The notes under the pieces are model-generated. The model saw nothing but the letters and a program-made list of their open reading frames with translations. It did not search any database and had not been told where the DNA came from. This document shows positions 52,850-64,000 of a DNA stretch of 64,000 bases, in pieces. The stretch is from the NCBI RefSeq assembly GCF_040807025.1, contig NC_090954.1:12348501-12412500 (forward strand). Direction: 5' to 3'. Within the stretch, counting starts at the first letter, position 1. Each line of letters starts with the position of its first letter. The position numbers were made by a program, and so were the translations under genes. The DNA is from Struthio camelus (taxonomy: Eukaryota > Chordata > Aves > Struthioniformes > Struthionidae).

Positions 52850-52990
52850 CGAGATTCCTGATCCGAGGCACTTCAGCGTCTCTGTCTCCCTGGCTGTAAA
52901 ATGGGAGGGATGACATGGGGAAGGGAAGTCCTTTCAGATCTGTGACACCAAGTGCTACATCAGAGCGTGACATTAATGATTACAGTTAAC
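52850..52990 (-). repeat. MIR-like fragment, reverse orientation
   Basis: GCGTCTCTGTCTCCCTGG, then CTGTAAAATGGGAGGGATGA and the following GACACCAAGTGC, match the reverse complement of the MIR core (CTCAGTTTCCTCATCTGTAAAATGGGGATAA). It is the clearest of the reverse-oriented MIR traces. Confidence 0.55.
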
Positions 52991-55479
52991 CTCAGTAGAT
53001 GTCAGCATCTGCATAACCAATCTCCTTTAAATCCTACTCTCCTTTCCACTTAGAAGACTTTTTGATGAGGAATTTAGCAGTATAATTGTGTGAAAAATGA
53101 GTTAGAAATATCTTAAATGCCCCAGCTGCTGAAATAGCATGACAGCTCCTAGGAAAGCCCATACTAGGGAGGATTTTTGGACCAGTGCTGGTTCTGAGTT
53201 ATCGCTGAGCTGACTACATCTTCTCTCTTTGTAAAAACAAGCTAAAATCCTCAAACAGCCCTCCTCAAAAAGTAATCCCTCAAAACTCCAAACAAGAGGG
53301 AAAATCCTTAACTTTGAACCCAATGAATGTTTAGTTTCCTGACTCTTGGGTAAATATTAGATAGATTCCCAATTTCAACCTGAAGCAGTTTATTTGGCTG
53401 CTGTTCACAAGTCAGACACAGCAATAATCAAGGAAATCTCGTTTGATTCAGGTTGGCTGATATTGCCTGAGGGGTAACATCATTTTCATTTCCACACATC
53501 CAGCACTGGCACAAAATGGCATGGACAGGTACGAAAAATGATTCATGGATCCTTGGTGCTAAAATTCCAGCTGATATTTTCATTTTTGGATAAATAATAA
53601 ATACCAATAAGAATGTTACTTGAAAAAAAGAAAATGGGAAAAGAAAAATATTGCTGAGTGTGATCAAGCAAAATCCTTTGCAGAACTGCCAAAAAAAAAG
53701 AAGAAGAAAATAAAAAAGAGAGTTAAAACAAATATAGCTGTTAAATAAAAGATCCAGGTACCAAAGAGCAAAATTTAATGAAAGCCAAAACTGTTAAATA
53801 TGGATTCCTGTTGAGAAAAAATGTCAATGTCTTTAAGAGTTTTACCATTACTCTATTTTTAAGAAAAGTGTAGTAAAAATACATATTACAAGTTAACATT
53901 TTTCCACGCTTTTGTCCTATTCCTCTTTTTTTTTAACCCCTCTACTGATCAAAAACCTTTGAAGACTGCTTCTCACATCTTCACGTCGCAGTTGGCCAGT
54001 CCTGTCGCAGACATGCTGCTTCCCACGTAACCGGCTAGCGGCCCAGGCGGCTGCTGGCAGGTCTCCCCATGACCTGCCGCAAAGGCGCTAGTGTCTCTGG
54101 AGGTGGATGGGACACCACGGCCAAAGCGGGTATTGGCCGTCTACTCCCACTGCAGCCCTTGGCCGTGTGGGGCTGCGGCAAGGTCCGGGCTGCGGCAAGG
54201 GCCAGGGCAGGACATACATCCGGGGGTCTGGGTGCAGAAGTAGGCTAGCTTTCGGGATGCCTCCACCACACTAGCGTTTACACAGAACTGAAGTCAAAAA
54301 TAAGAAAAGAAAAACGGATTAAAAATAATGATAACAACACAAAGTGACCTGGAGAGCTGTTTGGAGTGAGTGATGACAGTGCTTGTGCTGGGAGATGGGA
54401 GATGGAGATCACAAAGGTTTCCAGTGGAGGAGGGAGGAAAACACGTGGGCACAAGTCATGCTGTGCCGGAGCTTAAGATCTTGACTCTGACTTGCTGGTC
54501 TCCAAAAAGTGGTTGTAGGACAAGTGGGTAAACAGAGCAGATACTTCAGACCAGGCTCATGTTAAAGGCGGTAAGCGTATTGCTCTGTGCAGACATTTAT
54601 ACACTAATAGAAACTGGTGTTCAGGCAGCTTCTAGTTGTACTTATGGACAGCTGCATAGACAGATCCTCCTCATAGGCCTCTGCCAGTCATTTGCCTGCA
54701 TGACTTTCTCTTCATCTTCCTCTTCCTGCTCCTCACTTGCTATGTTGCACCTTCTTGTTACAGGAAAAAAAGAGAAAGGAAAAAAAAAAAGGAAAAAAAG
54801 AGAAAAAAAGCAGCTCAGCACCCTCCAGTAGCAGCTCTGTCCCCAGACAGATCCTACTGCATCCTGTGAGACACTTCAAACTTTCTTTGCCATCTGTGAT
54901 GGATATATGAGCTGGGACAAGGGTGAGTGGGTCAGGTCCCTGCCCCACAGATCTTCTGATTTCAGGTGCTCCCCTGGGAACCCTTCACTGCCAGGGAGGT
55001 GCCTCAAGCCCACTGGAGTGGGAAACATTCGTCTGTCCATGCCAATGATTCACAGAACAAACCCTCTATGTGGTCCTAGAAAACTATCCTTGCACCTTTG
55101 ATCTCCGTGCCTGCAGCTAGACTCCCAGCTGTCTGTCCAGCGGCGCAGGTTTCTGCAATGTTGAGTTTGGGATCAACAATCTGCTTTCCTGGCTTGTGAA
55201 CGCTTCCCCCTCCCTACGGACACATGAGCAGGAATCTGCTACTTTTGGCTTTGTACCCAAAGTAGAGGCCATATCTTGACTGGAGAGCTGAGCCTGACCA
55301 GCCCCAATGCTATCAAATGTCACGGACGCTTGAATGAAGCTCTCGTAGGATTTCCTTGTAGTTCCTTCCAGGAAACCATCTTGGCCAACTATCTACAAAA
55401 CGTCCCTTTTAATTAGAAAAATGGCCATAAAGGGATTTCAGGGAAAAAAGCCGGAGATATTCCCATTGCAGACCCATGA

Positions 55480-56538
55480 CTTCTAGCATGTTTTATTGGT
55501 TAATAGGCAGCCATCTAGAAGTGGGTGCTCTTGAGATGGTCTGTTCCGGCTCGAGGTGGCTCCCTCATGTGACCACAACAAGGGAGCACACACAAAGCTA
55601 AGCAATGAAGAAATGGTTCACAATTGCTTATTGGCTCCCAATAACCTAGGCAGGAGAGTTGCTCGTGAGGGGAACGCTGCATTTACCTCCTCTCTTCCAT
55701 AAACAGCAGCCTGTCATGATCTTAGATCTGCTCTAGTCTGCCATGCACGAAGCTCTCCGTTCCAGGCACGTGATCCTCTCTGGAACCGCCACTCGTCATC
55801 TCTGGAAGAATTATCACTTTGTTCTCAAGTTACCCAGGATTTCCAACTCACTGTTGACTTTGCCCCTGTAAAATAGCCTCATGTTTCTGTTCAGGCTCTT
55901 CCTTGCATCAAGTCCTTCCTTCGGCAGGGAGAGCTGTTCACAGCTCTGTCTGTCTTGTTGCAATAATTCTGCACCCGAGTTACCAGAACAACCAAAGGTA
56001 GAATCACGATGGACAAAAGGGGTCAATGCTGATGCCCTGTAGGGACTTCAACTTGCCATTTATCGGATTTTCTTTTTGCTGTTAGTAGCTCAGACATTAT
56101 GGTTTGCATCCCAAACTAAACCAGATTAAAGGGCTGAGCAGGGAAAGGGGAAAGGGCTGATGTTACCCTGACACCACAGGAATTAGTAAGAAAAAATATA
56201 TATATTGCACACACTAAGACTTATTAACAACCAAGTTAAAACAAAATGGCATAGTCCTCATTAGTGTTCCAGTGGTTCTTTCATCAGGGACCGTTCATGA
56301 GTCTGTTAAATCCCATTACGCTCTCCTTATTGCCGTACAGACCTGTTGCTGTTCTCCTGCCGGTGGATCTATTTGCAAAATAAAAAGGGAAATAGATTTG
56401 ATTTCCTCAAGAAGATCCATCCAATTGTCCCTTCTGTCATCGTCATTTGTCTTGTCGGTGTTGGGTTTGTTTTTGGCTCTGGAGGGGGTGGAGTTGGGCT
56501 GCCCCTGCTCGCACCCAGGCAATGGGTCAAAAGGCCAA
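55480..56538 (-). other. GRIA1: probable GRIA1 3' UTR (at least part)
   Basis: The region lies directly after the GRIA1 stop on the minus strand, with no coding signal. TTTATT at 55492-55497 gives AATAAA on the minus strand, about 1.05 kb after the stop, and is the first canonical signal. Longer forms ending nearer 53390 (another TTTATT) are possible. Mammalian GRIA1 3' UTRs are longer than 1 kb. Confidence 0.5.
55492..55497 (-). promoter_or_regulatory. candidate polyadenylation signal of GRIA1
   Basis: AATAAA on the minus strand (TTTATT on plus). It is the first canonical hexamer after the stop at 56539. Confidence 0.45.
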
Positions 56539-56727
56539 TTATAATCCCGTTGCTCCCAGGGACATGCCGGTGCTGTGGCTCATGCACGGAATCGTCTGCA
56601 TGGATTTGGGGAAATCGTGGCTGACCACACGTCCGTTCTCTCCACTGCTTCCCGCTGCAGCCGGCCTGGGAAGGGTTGATGTCCGTATGGCTTCGTTGAT
56701 TGATTGCTGTGGGATTAAACAAAAACC
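56539..56727 (-). CDS. GRIA1: GRIA1 last exon: long cytoplasmic tail of GluA1 with PDZ ligand
   Basis: On the minus strand AAAAAG|GGT opens the exon in phase 0, and it runs 62 codons to TAA (56539-56541). It starts [20 protein letters not shown], the CaMKII/PKC-regulated segment of GluA1. The equivalent of Ser831 is the serine in QQS. The tail continues [16 protein letters not shown] and ends in ATGL, the class I PDZ ligand that binds SAP97. Mammalian GluA1 has 67 residues here; this one has 62. The difference lies after TLPR, where mammals have Asn-Ser-Gly and this sequence has [11 protein letters not shown], so the serine of the PKA site (Ser845) is missing. The protein is a subunit of AMPA-type glutamate-gated channels at excitatory synapses. 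GRIA1 rather than GRIA2-4 is certain from the GFCLIPQQS and ATGL motifs. Confidence 0.97.
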   Translation of the reverse strand, partial: GFCLIPQQSINEAIRTSTLPRPAAAGSSGENGRVVSHDFPKSMQTIPCMSHSTGMSLGATGL

Positions 56728-59174
56728 CTTTTTAGGAAGGACGGGGGGGGGTCTCCCCCTGTCCTCAGCAATGTTGGAGAAATTGCAATATAAAGCAATG
56801 CTGTCTCTCTGTAACTCTTCTCTCTCTTCTGGCCTCCACTTGTACTCCTGCTTGCTGCATGTCCCTACCGCATCTGTTAATTCACACCTCTTCTAGATTC
56901 AAAATTAAATGTTTCAGCTGTATTTTGAGGTATAAAGCATACATGCCATATGCAGAAACTACTCAAACCTCTACAAACATAAGAACAGCCTTACTGGATC
57001 TGATCAGCGGTATTATATTCATTTCCCCCATAGACATGCAATTGCAACTCCAGTACTGTTATATATGGTGGACTCTGACTCACTGTGAACATATGTTTAA
57101 CTTTCCTCATGTGAGAAGCTGAGCATGTGCCTGTGTTTCTGTCAGCAGTGATGAATGAGGTAACCAGGAAATGCAAACCTAATTTAGGAACACAAATCTC
57201 ATCTTCCTGTTCCAGACACTGTCCAAAAGTTTTGCCTGCTTTTGGTGATCTTTTTGGTGATTCTGTTTAGGAGAATTCAGCTAACAGATCAAGTCCTTTT
57301 GGTTCGTTTGCTTTTAAGCTGTCCCAAAGAGGGGCACTGACATTCCCTTTAGAATGAGATGTGTGCGTGAAGAATTATCCAGAAGAGACAATTCTGGAAC
57401 AACCAGTCAGAAAGAGTCACTCACTGGATTGCCAGGCCCAGAGCAGCCGCCCACGCTGGCAGCATTTGCAGCTGCCCTGCGGGTCCCTCCTGGCTCAGCA
57501 GATCCCAGGTGCTGAGACGGCTGTTTGGGATCAGACCCCTCAGGGGGATTTCATTCCTCTTTCTGGGCTCTTACTGGGGCTCCGTTGAATGGATTCAGAG
57601 GGTGGCCACTGATGATGGGAGCTGGCCAAGGGGACCAGCTTAGGCCAGAGACTAACATTGGGAGAGATGGTTCTGCCTCACAGTGGCTGGTTATAACAGG
57701 GCAAGAGCAGTGCAAACTAACATTAACATGAACTAGCAGGTCGTTTGGAGCAACACAGGAAAGCTAACACTGGGTAGCATTTGGTTAAGAATAAAACTGT
57801 GAAACTATTGCATGCCGACACTCCTGCTCAGTGTATTTGTGATGTAGCCAGCTTTACAGTGTAGATAACAATTATAATTTATTTTTTTATTTTCAGGGAC
57901 ATTATCTGCACACATTATCTTACCCTTGTGCTCAATGTACCTTTCATTGCCTGTAGAATTTTCTGAACCTCAATGGGAAAAGTGCTATTGCACATTTTCA
58001 GTGAATGGGAAATGTTATTATTGCTGATAAAACAATAAGTGTTTTGGGAAATGGTGACATAAAAACCAAAGAAATGATCATGTTTTTTCCTTTTGATTCT
58101 AGATAAGTTTCAGGGCTCAGGGAAGTGAAAAATCTCACTGAATTTTAGGAAACTCACTTCATACTCTGCATGCTTATATCGACTTCCATGCTCACAGGAG
58201 CGGTCAAGGGGAGGAGGAAAAGGGATGCATTACTCTTACACAAATCCCTCTGCATCCCTATATGGAAGAGTAATGCCTTAGCAGGTACTGTTACGGTTAG
58301 TCAGCTGACTCAAGATGAACTCATTGCACAGATGCTTCATTAAAGGTGTATCCAAGAGGCTCTCAAAGCTAATCCAACCTGATTTTGCAATGGTGCTCTG
58401 AAATTTAGGCACACCAGAATTCAGGGCTGAAACAAATTGCCTGGATCATAGGAACTACATTCGGCAAGACCATGCCAGGGTAGAGGAAAGACCCACTGCA
58501 AGAGAAGTTAGAGCCTAGTTTCTCTCTAAGAGCAGCACCCATATTCTGAAATCGGAGACCCACATCACAAGGAGCCCTGTTCCAGGGCATTTACTTGGGA
58601 AAATAGTGTTCATCTGGGGCTAAAGGCTGGAAATCTGGTAAAAGCTCTGTGCATCTTGCAGTGTAGCCTGTGTGCAAATGGTGCCAGCAGGGTGCCAGCA
58701 AAGTGAATCACAGGATCTGATTCGTTACTGCACTACCCCAGTTTTACTTTGCTTTTAACTGCTTGGGCTTTTTTGGATTTTTTTATTGCAGTAGCTGCTA
58801 TATAACACTAGCCCCAGCCGACTTCATCCACACTGCACACACGGATTGCCATGGTCTGCTTTCTTAATTTTAAGGAATAGCAATGCTTTCCCGTTACTAT
58901 TGTGCTATAAGTTTGCTCTGTATCTGGATTTTGAACTAGAATTATGCCACACATCTGATTTTGCATTAGCTACCAACTTTGGCGCACATGACCCTCTTTT
59001 AGCTTCCTCTGATGCTCCTATTCCTTTCTAACAAATCAAGTGATACAGTCACTTCATTATGCCTATATCTCGGCTTTCCAGCCGTGGTCTGGGCTGCATC
59101 CGTCTCTGAAGGCAGCTTTGGAGCCGGGCTGGTATCAGAGAGAAGGTGTGAAAGGCCTGGGAATGGGTTGCCAC
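56728..59174 (-). other. GRIA1: GRIA1 last intron
   Basis: This 2447-bp intron lies between the last-TM exon and the tail exon. The donor is ATGAAG|GTGGCA, which has a suboptimal GG at +3/+4. The acceptor is CCTAAAAAG with a weak pyrimidine tract. It holds AT-rich DNA around 57870-58130 and no recognised repeat. The first 126 bases after the donor stay open in frame (see findings). Confidence 0.85.
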
Positions 59175-59309
59175 CTTCATCCGCTTTGATTCACTTCTGG
59201 ACTTGTAACAAAACTCGATTAAGGCAACCAGCATGGCTAGTCCGAGCCCACCGATGAGGATATAGAAAACCCCTGCCACATTGCTGAGACTCAGAGCGCT
59301 CGTCTTGTC
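59175..59309 (-). CDS. GRIA1: GRIA1 penultimate exon: last transmembrane segment (M4)
   Basis: On the minus strand the acceptor TTTTTCTTCTAG precedes GACAAGACG in phase 0. The 45 codons begin [13 protein letters not shown], the invariant sequence after the flip/flop exons of all AMPA receptors. The M4 helix follows ([20 protein letters not shown]). After it come the juxtamembrane Cys of FCYKS, equivalent to palmitoylated Cys811, and SRSESKRMK with the Ser816/Ser818 PKC sites. ILIGG and SRSESK are the GRIA1 forms; the other three genes have ILVGG and SRAE. The flip and flop exons should lie further along the minus strand (higher coordinates), but I find neither up to the window edge. Confidence 0.97.
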
Positions 59310-59959
59310 CTAGAAGAAAAAGGAGAAGGGAGGGGAGGGAGGGCACGTGGGGAGGAGAACAGCAAAATTAATATGAGATTGCTCTAGAAGAGACAGTGCA
59401 CAACATAGCAAAGTTGGCATTACATCATCTCCCTCTATAATATATGGCATTTCTAAGAGCACTTTCAATTTTTAATTCAGTGTCTAGTAAATCTAATGTT
59501 TCCCTCTCACAAACAAATAAACATTTCTTCAGCAGTGTGACTCTTTGTAAAGGTTTGGGATCTCCGTTTTTCCATCATCAAACTTAAATGCTTATTTACC
59601 CAAAATGCCTAGTTTAAATTATTGATTAAAAGAGAAAAAATAAATTCTCTGCCTCTGTGACATTTGCTTGTCCCTGATGTCTCGCCTGAAATAACCCGTT
59701 CTCTTGGAAATGTTATTCCCTCATTCCTAGATTGTTTCCCCCGCAAATTCTGTTGCTGAGCAACACATCAAAATCGCTGGTTTTCCTTTTTTCTCTCCAA
59801 TATTGAGGTTGAGGTGATACCTGAGATGAGCTGTCCTCAGAAACTCATTTGATTTCTGTGTAATAAGGTAGCTATTTCATGTGTCATCAAGACCCGCTGA
59901 TGCATGTCTAAGTTAATTATTTGGTTCTCAATAAATAGGGTTATTAATGGATAGCTACT

Positions 59960-60090
59960 CACAGTTGGCACCTACATTCTGATTTTACAGTTGCCTCAGA
60001 ATGACTCATTTTACCAGCAGGGAAACTGAGTCCCCGCATACAATGCTGATGCCAATCAGTGCAGCTCTCAGCACTACCCCACGCTGACCA
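59960..60090 (+). repeat. MIR-like fragment
   Basis: ACTCATTTTACCAGCAGGG followed by AAACTGAGTCCCCGCATAC resembles the MIR core CCATTTTACAGATGAGGAAACTGAGGC. The flanks are too diverged to extend. Confidence 0.45.
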
Positions 60091-60502
60091 GGTGGAGGCT
60101 GGGACATTAGGATTACTTTGGGCAATGGCAGAACCCAAAAACTTGTCTCAGCTCCTTGCTCTTATTTCTAGGTCATGATTTCTCTTTGCAGTGCACTTAG
60201 GTGGGGATCCCCTGCTCTGTCCTTGTTATCACTCTGCAGTATTGACTCAGCACCTATTTGCTGGGTACAGGTTCCCCAGAGTTGGCCCAGCAGGTTGGTG
60301 CAAAGCTATCGGAGAGACCAGGGTTTGGCCAGTGTGGTCAGTCCCACTCCCCGGACGTGTCCTCAGCCAGGTAGGGGAAGGAAAAATGCATGAGGATCAT
60401 TTGAGGGCCAGCCACACAGTTGAAGAATAATATTTATGCCCTGTCGAAGGGGGTCCAGCTGAGAAGAAAGCCTCTGTGTGGTTCTTGGTGTTTCTGCTAC
60501 TT

Positions 60503-60584
60503 GGTGGACACGTGGACCGGCAGGTGGCATAGCGTCTTCCCTGGGTGGACACGTGGACCGGCAGGTGGCATAGCGTCTTCCCTG
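60503..60584. repeat. exact 41-bp tandem duplication
   Basis: The unit starting GGTGGACACGTGGACCGGCA and ending GCGTCTTCCCTG occurs twice without a mismatch, at 60503-60543 and 60544-60584. Identical copies point to a recent duplication, possibly polymorphic. Confidence 0.9.
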
Positions 60585-63500
60585 CCCTTCTAGGACAGTT
60601 GATTCACTCATTTTCCTTGGCAGGTTTTACAATAAACAACCCACACTTATCAGGAAGGGCAAGGCTTCAGGAAGCAGGAAGATAGAGCAAAGTGGTGTCA
60701 AAACAATATGAGCGGGCCCAAAACTGAACACCAAGGTGAGCACGGAGGGCTTCAGTTCAAGAGCCACCCATCTCGCAGTGTGGACACTTTCAGGCAAGCA
60801 CATTTTGCAAAAGGATTCTGTCTTTTGGAGTATTAGGGTTCGCTGGCAAAAAAATTAACCCTCAAAGTATGAAAATATTTCAGTTTTCAAAACTAAATAA
60901 CCCCATAACTGAGGAGGACTTAACTTTGTGGGATTTATTTTTCTTTTTATAGGAAAAAATTAGAGAGTTCCATTTAAAAATGCTAGAAAAATGCTTTTTT
61001 ACTACTTCCCCTTCAGCTGACCCCACTGCCCATACAAAGCAGCACAGCTTTCTGCCCAGCTGGAGCACTCACTGCTGCCTGCAGTGCCACAGGGAAAAAT
61101 TTTCCATTCTGAATCATTTACTGAAAAATGCAGGGTTTTGGTTAGAGGTCACCCCTGCAGAATTTGGTCCCTGGCAAAATTTGGTCACTACAAGTAATTT
61201 CCCTTTCCATGCTTTGCTGACTGGCGTCTCTGCTAAGAGATTCATGGTTGTCACCACGTGTGTTACCCCCTTGTAGGCGTGATGGTCTCCACTGGTGGAC
61301 AGGTTTTGTTTGTCTCTTGGATAAGCTTTGTATGCCGGTCAGTCTGTAATCTTGTCGCTGCTTCCAATGTGCTCTCTGTAACGAGAGGCTTCTGAAATAT
61401 CCTCTTACTTTCTGCAGTTTCCGTATCTGAAGGATTATTTATCTGGTCTTTTTTAATCTGCCTTCATGCATTTTTCTCCTTGTCTTGACTGTACCTTTGT
61501 TCAACCATTCCTTCTCTGCAGATTACTGGGAGTCACTTCTAAGAACCAGCTGAAACTTTTAAGGAGGTTTTTAGAAAAGATTTAGTAAAGCAGAACTTTA
61601 CTCTCAGAAAACTGGGTTGCAACACATCATGTACCTTGTCTCTTCAGATTCAGAGTCTGAAGGGGCTGTACCAGCTCGAGGGAGAGACAAAGACGGTAGA
61701 AACAGGTACCCTCCTTGACATCCTAATCTGATGCTTTTAGCCTGGCTCCTTAATGACAAAGGGCTGATAAGCATATGCTCTGTGTTCAGGGGAAGGAGGG
61801 AGACAGAGAAGGTGGTGGAGCCGCTCATTTGTCAGTGTCTTAGTGTTAATTTTCAGCCCATACATTCAGCTTGATTTGACAGAGGGGTGGAGATCTTCAA
61901 GATATCAGGGACCTCCAAGTTTTGTGATGAAAGGATGACATGGTAGAGAGACTGTATTAGTGCTCTCCGTGAAATAAATGTATTGGCTCAATCCTTACCA
62001 GACATCAGAGACTCCACATGGGTATTTGACTTGCAGCCACAGATCCCTGGGAAACCCGGCTCCCTGGACTCTGCTGCTCATGGGAGTTCCTGGCTTTGGG
62101 CTTTTGCTGGCTGTGATACTTTTGTATTTCTGCCCCTGCTTTGGGGGTCACATTGCAACAGGAGACTTTCTCAGCCAGCTGTTAACAGCAGGGAGATCCA
62201 GCAGGTAGGAAAGGTTGCTATTTCTTAATTTCCTCTTTCCTCTGGATACCAGTGAAAAATCGACCAGTAAGTGAGGGGAGATCACCCAAAGCTATTTGCT
62301 GCACCAGTATTTCACACTATTAATCTTCAAGCCACTGCAGTTTTCTTGCATTTGATTTGCAGCGGCCTTATTATTATCATCATTGTTTTTATTATTATGA
62401 ATGTGACAGTTCAGGTGAACTGAAAGTTGACTCTTCGAGCAGCAGGGAAAGCCAAGCAAAACATCTGTTCAGCATGGCACAGCAGTGGGCAAACCTGCCG
62501 GGAGGGAGGGGACGGGCTATATTTCACTCCTGCCACTGTAATAAATTGTCCCCCAGGGCGACTCTGTTGTGGGATGCCAGAGGACACAGGCAGCTTCAGT
62601 AGGGCACTGAGAAACACCAAAATACAGGGGCATAGCTGTTATCATGATCCAGGCTGAGAAGTGAAATTGCTCCTGTGGTGTCTCTTGACTTTTTTGCTCA
62701 TCCTTTCTTTTTTCTTTTTCTTTTTGCTTCCTCTTCCCATCCAGTGGCCAAGGGACCAGACACTCCCAGGAAGGCTAAGAAGTGATGCATGCCTAGGCGA
62801 AGCTTTTCCTCCTCTTGCAGTTCAGGTTCCTGGCTTAATAACACTCAAAATAATACAAATAAATATCTCAAACCTGTGCTAACTGCGTGAGGGACCAGCA
62901 GGCCCTTTCCTGAACCTCCCCTGCTCCTTGCTCAGGCTCAGTGACACCAGCTGCTCTCCCGTGGAGCTGCCCATCACTGAACCAGCTTGTTAGTGGGAGT
63001 GTAAATGTCACTGCTCGTCTCCCGCAGAGGCACAGCGCAGACGTGGGGGGAAAGATTGGCAGGTGAAAAGAGAAAGAAAAACCCATCTTTCCGAAAGCGT
63101 GGCCTTGTTGCCGCAGCAACCAGGCACCTTCCCGTCTGTTCTTCTCAAACGATGGCACCGTCATCCTGTTCGCCATTATTTATCCTCCTTGGCTGAAAGG
63201 TGGTAAGGGCAAATTGCCCCAGCTTCCCCTTGGGGTAGCCCTCTCGTCCCCCACACAGCCAGAACCCATCCGTAGCACAGGGTGACCACACCTCGAGCTG
63301 CTACCGTTTCCATGGGCCTGCTGAGAAGATGAGCTGTCCTGGGAGCAGGCGGTGGCAGCAGAACACTGCAGAAGTTGGGGAACTCTTATGGCAAGCACCG
63401 GGCCGCCTCTCTTGGGGGAAGGTTTGAAGCTCAGCAATGAAGGATGTCATGCTGCTGACTGGTGTCGATGCTGCGCACTGCCATGGGACTGCCAGGGCAT

Positions 63501-64000
63501 GGGCGTGAACCTGTGCATGGCCACCACAGGGACGAGGTTCCAGCAGGAACAGGCACATTTGGTTTGAGAACCAGCCAATTCCCCACAAAGGCAGGGCAAA
63601 GCAGTAGCAGGGTTTAATACCTCCCTCTGACTTTCCCTGTTTTAATTGATTTTTTTAACAGAAGTCCAATTCTTGCCAGTGAAGAAGAGGAGCAGGGAAT
63701 CCCTGGGGCTTTGATGAAGGTCCTCCTGGTGCAAGAAGTTGTCTGGCTGCCCCTGCAAGCAGGCCCACCTGGTCATCCTGGCCCTTCTCCTGTTGCATTG
63801 CAAAAGCCCCAGGGGAGACAAGAATCACATGCATCTGCTTTTTAGGGTTCACCTTGTCATCACACTCAGACAACCTGAGCCATTGCTTTCAAACCTCCAG
63901 CAATTTGCATAGCCTGCCAAAATAGCAGCAGAAGGGTGGCAAGGAGGACACAGTGGATTCTGCCCTCCCCACTCGCTGCTTGGCGCAGCGCGTTTCCCGG

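Larger units (their letters stand above)
48650..55470. other. intergenic DNA, no gene recognised
   Basis: It holds a TAAT-rich block at 48780-49020, a (TG)n/(TATG) run at 50117-50145, a GC-rich patch at 50210-50640, a MIR-like fragment at 52850-52990, a long AT-rich stretch at 53330-53940 and a GC patch at 53980-54240 with a 17-bp duplication (GGGCTGCGGCAAGG at 54170 and 54187). No exon is supported. The right part may include the far end of a long GRIA1 3' UTR. Confidence 0.45.
59310..64000 (-). other. GRIA1: GRIA1 intron before the M4 exon, running off the window
   Basis: No flip or flop exon (WWYDKGEC motif) could be found on the minus strand up to 64000, so the whole stretch is read as intron. 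It holds a MIR-like fragment at 59960-60090, an exact 41-bp tandem duplication at 60503-60584 and T/C-rich tracts near 62690-62740. The last 200 bases become GC-richer. Confidence 0.75.

Noticed and set aside
56369-56722. 117-codon minus-strand frame over the GRIA1 tail exon
   Set aside because: It is a different frame from the coding one. The GRIA1 frame gives the known tail motifs and ends at 56539.
59310-64000. Search for GRIA1 flip/flop exons on the minus strand
   Set aside because: No stretch encodes WWYDKGEC or the NLAVLKL motif, so these exons must lie beyond the right edge.

Overview
The window looks like nuclear DNA of a sauropsid, most probably a bird. The coding sequence is split into short exons with GT-AG introns, CpG islands are present, and interspersed repeats are sparse. 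The recognisable repeats are CR1-type LINE 3' ends, one with the diagnostic terminal ATTCTGTG-type octamers, plus worn MIR-like SINE fossils. There is no operon structure, CRISPR array, tRNA or rRNA that I can see. The species cannot be fixed from the sequence alone.

Region by region: 1-930 is a GC-rich promoter area with a 46-bp minisatellite, GC boxes and a CCAAT box. 930-17297 (+) holds a complete 12-exon gene of the LONRF family (RING, TPR, RING, LON N-terminal domain), predicted at 627 aa. All eleven introns have GT...AG ends and joining phases that keep one reading frame. A 3' UTR of about 2.4 kb probably ends just after an AATAAA at 19672. 19.7-55.4 kb is mostly non-coding: two CR1 copies, several MIR-like fragments, simple repeats, an orphan CpG island at about 35.5-36.1 kb with no recognised gene, GC-rich patches at 46.4-48.6 and 50.2-50.6 kb, and two AT-rich TAAT-dense blocks that could be conserved non-coding elements. 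55.5-64 kb (-) is the 3' end of GRIA1 (AMPA receptor subunit GluA1): the exon for the last transmembrane segment (59175-59309) and the terminal exon with the long cytoplasmic tail and PDZ ligand (56539-56727). The rest of GRIA1 lies beyond the right edge.

The two genes are tail to tail. They are not known to act together: one is a probable E3 ubiquitin-ligase-like quality-control protein and the other a synaptic ion-channel subunit. The most notable points are (1) a LONRF gene next to GRIA1. The human LONRF1, LONRF2 and LONRF3 genes are elsewhere, and LONRF3 lies near GRIA3 on Xq, so this is probably a fourth LONRF ohnologue retained here. (2) A GluA1 tail that lacks the serine equivalent to the PKA site Ser845. 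(3) An in-frame read-through of the last-TM exon that resembles the start of the GluA2/GluA4 short tails. (4) An orphan CpG island between the two genes.
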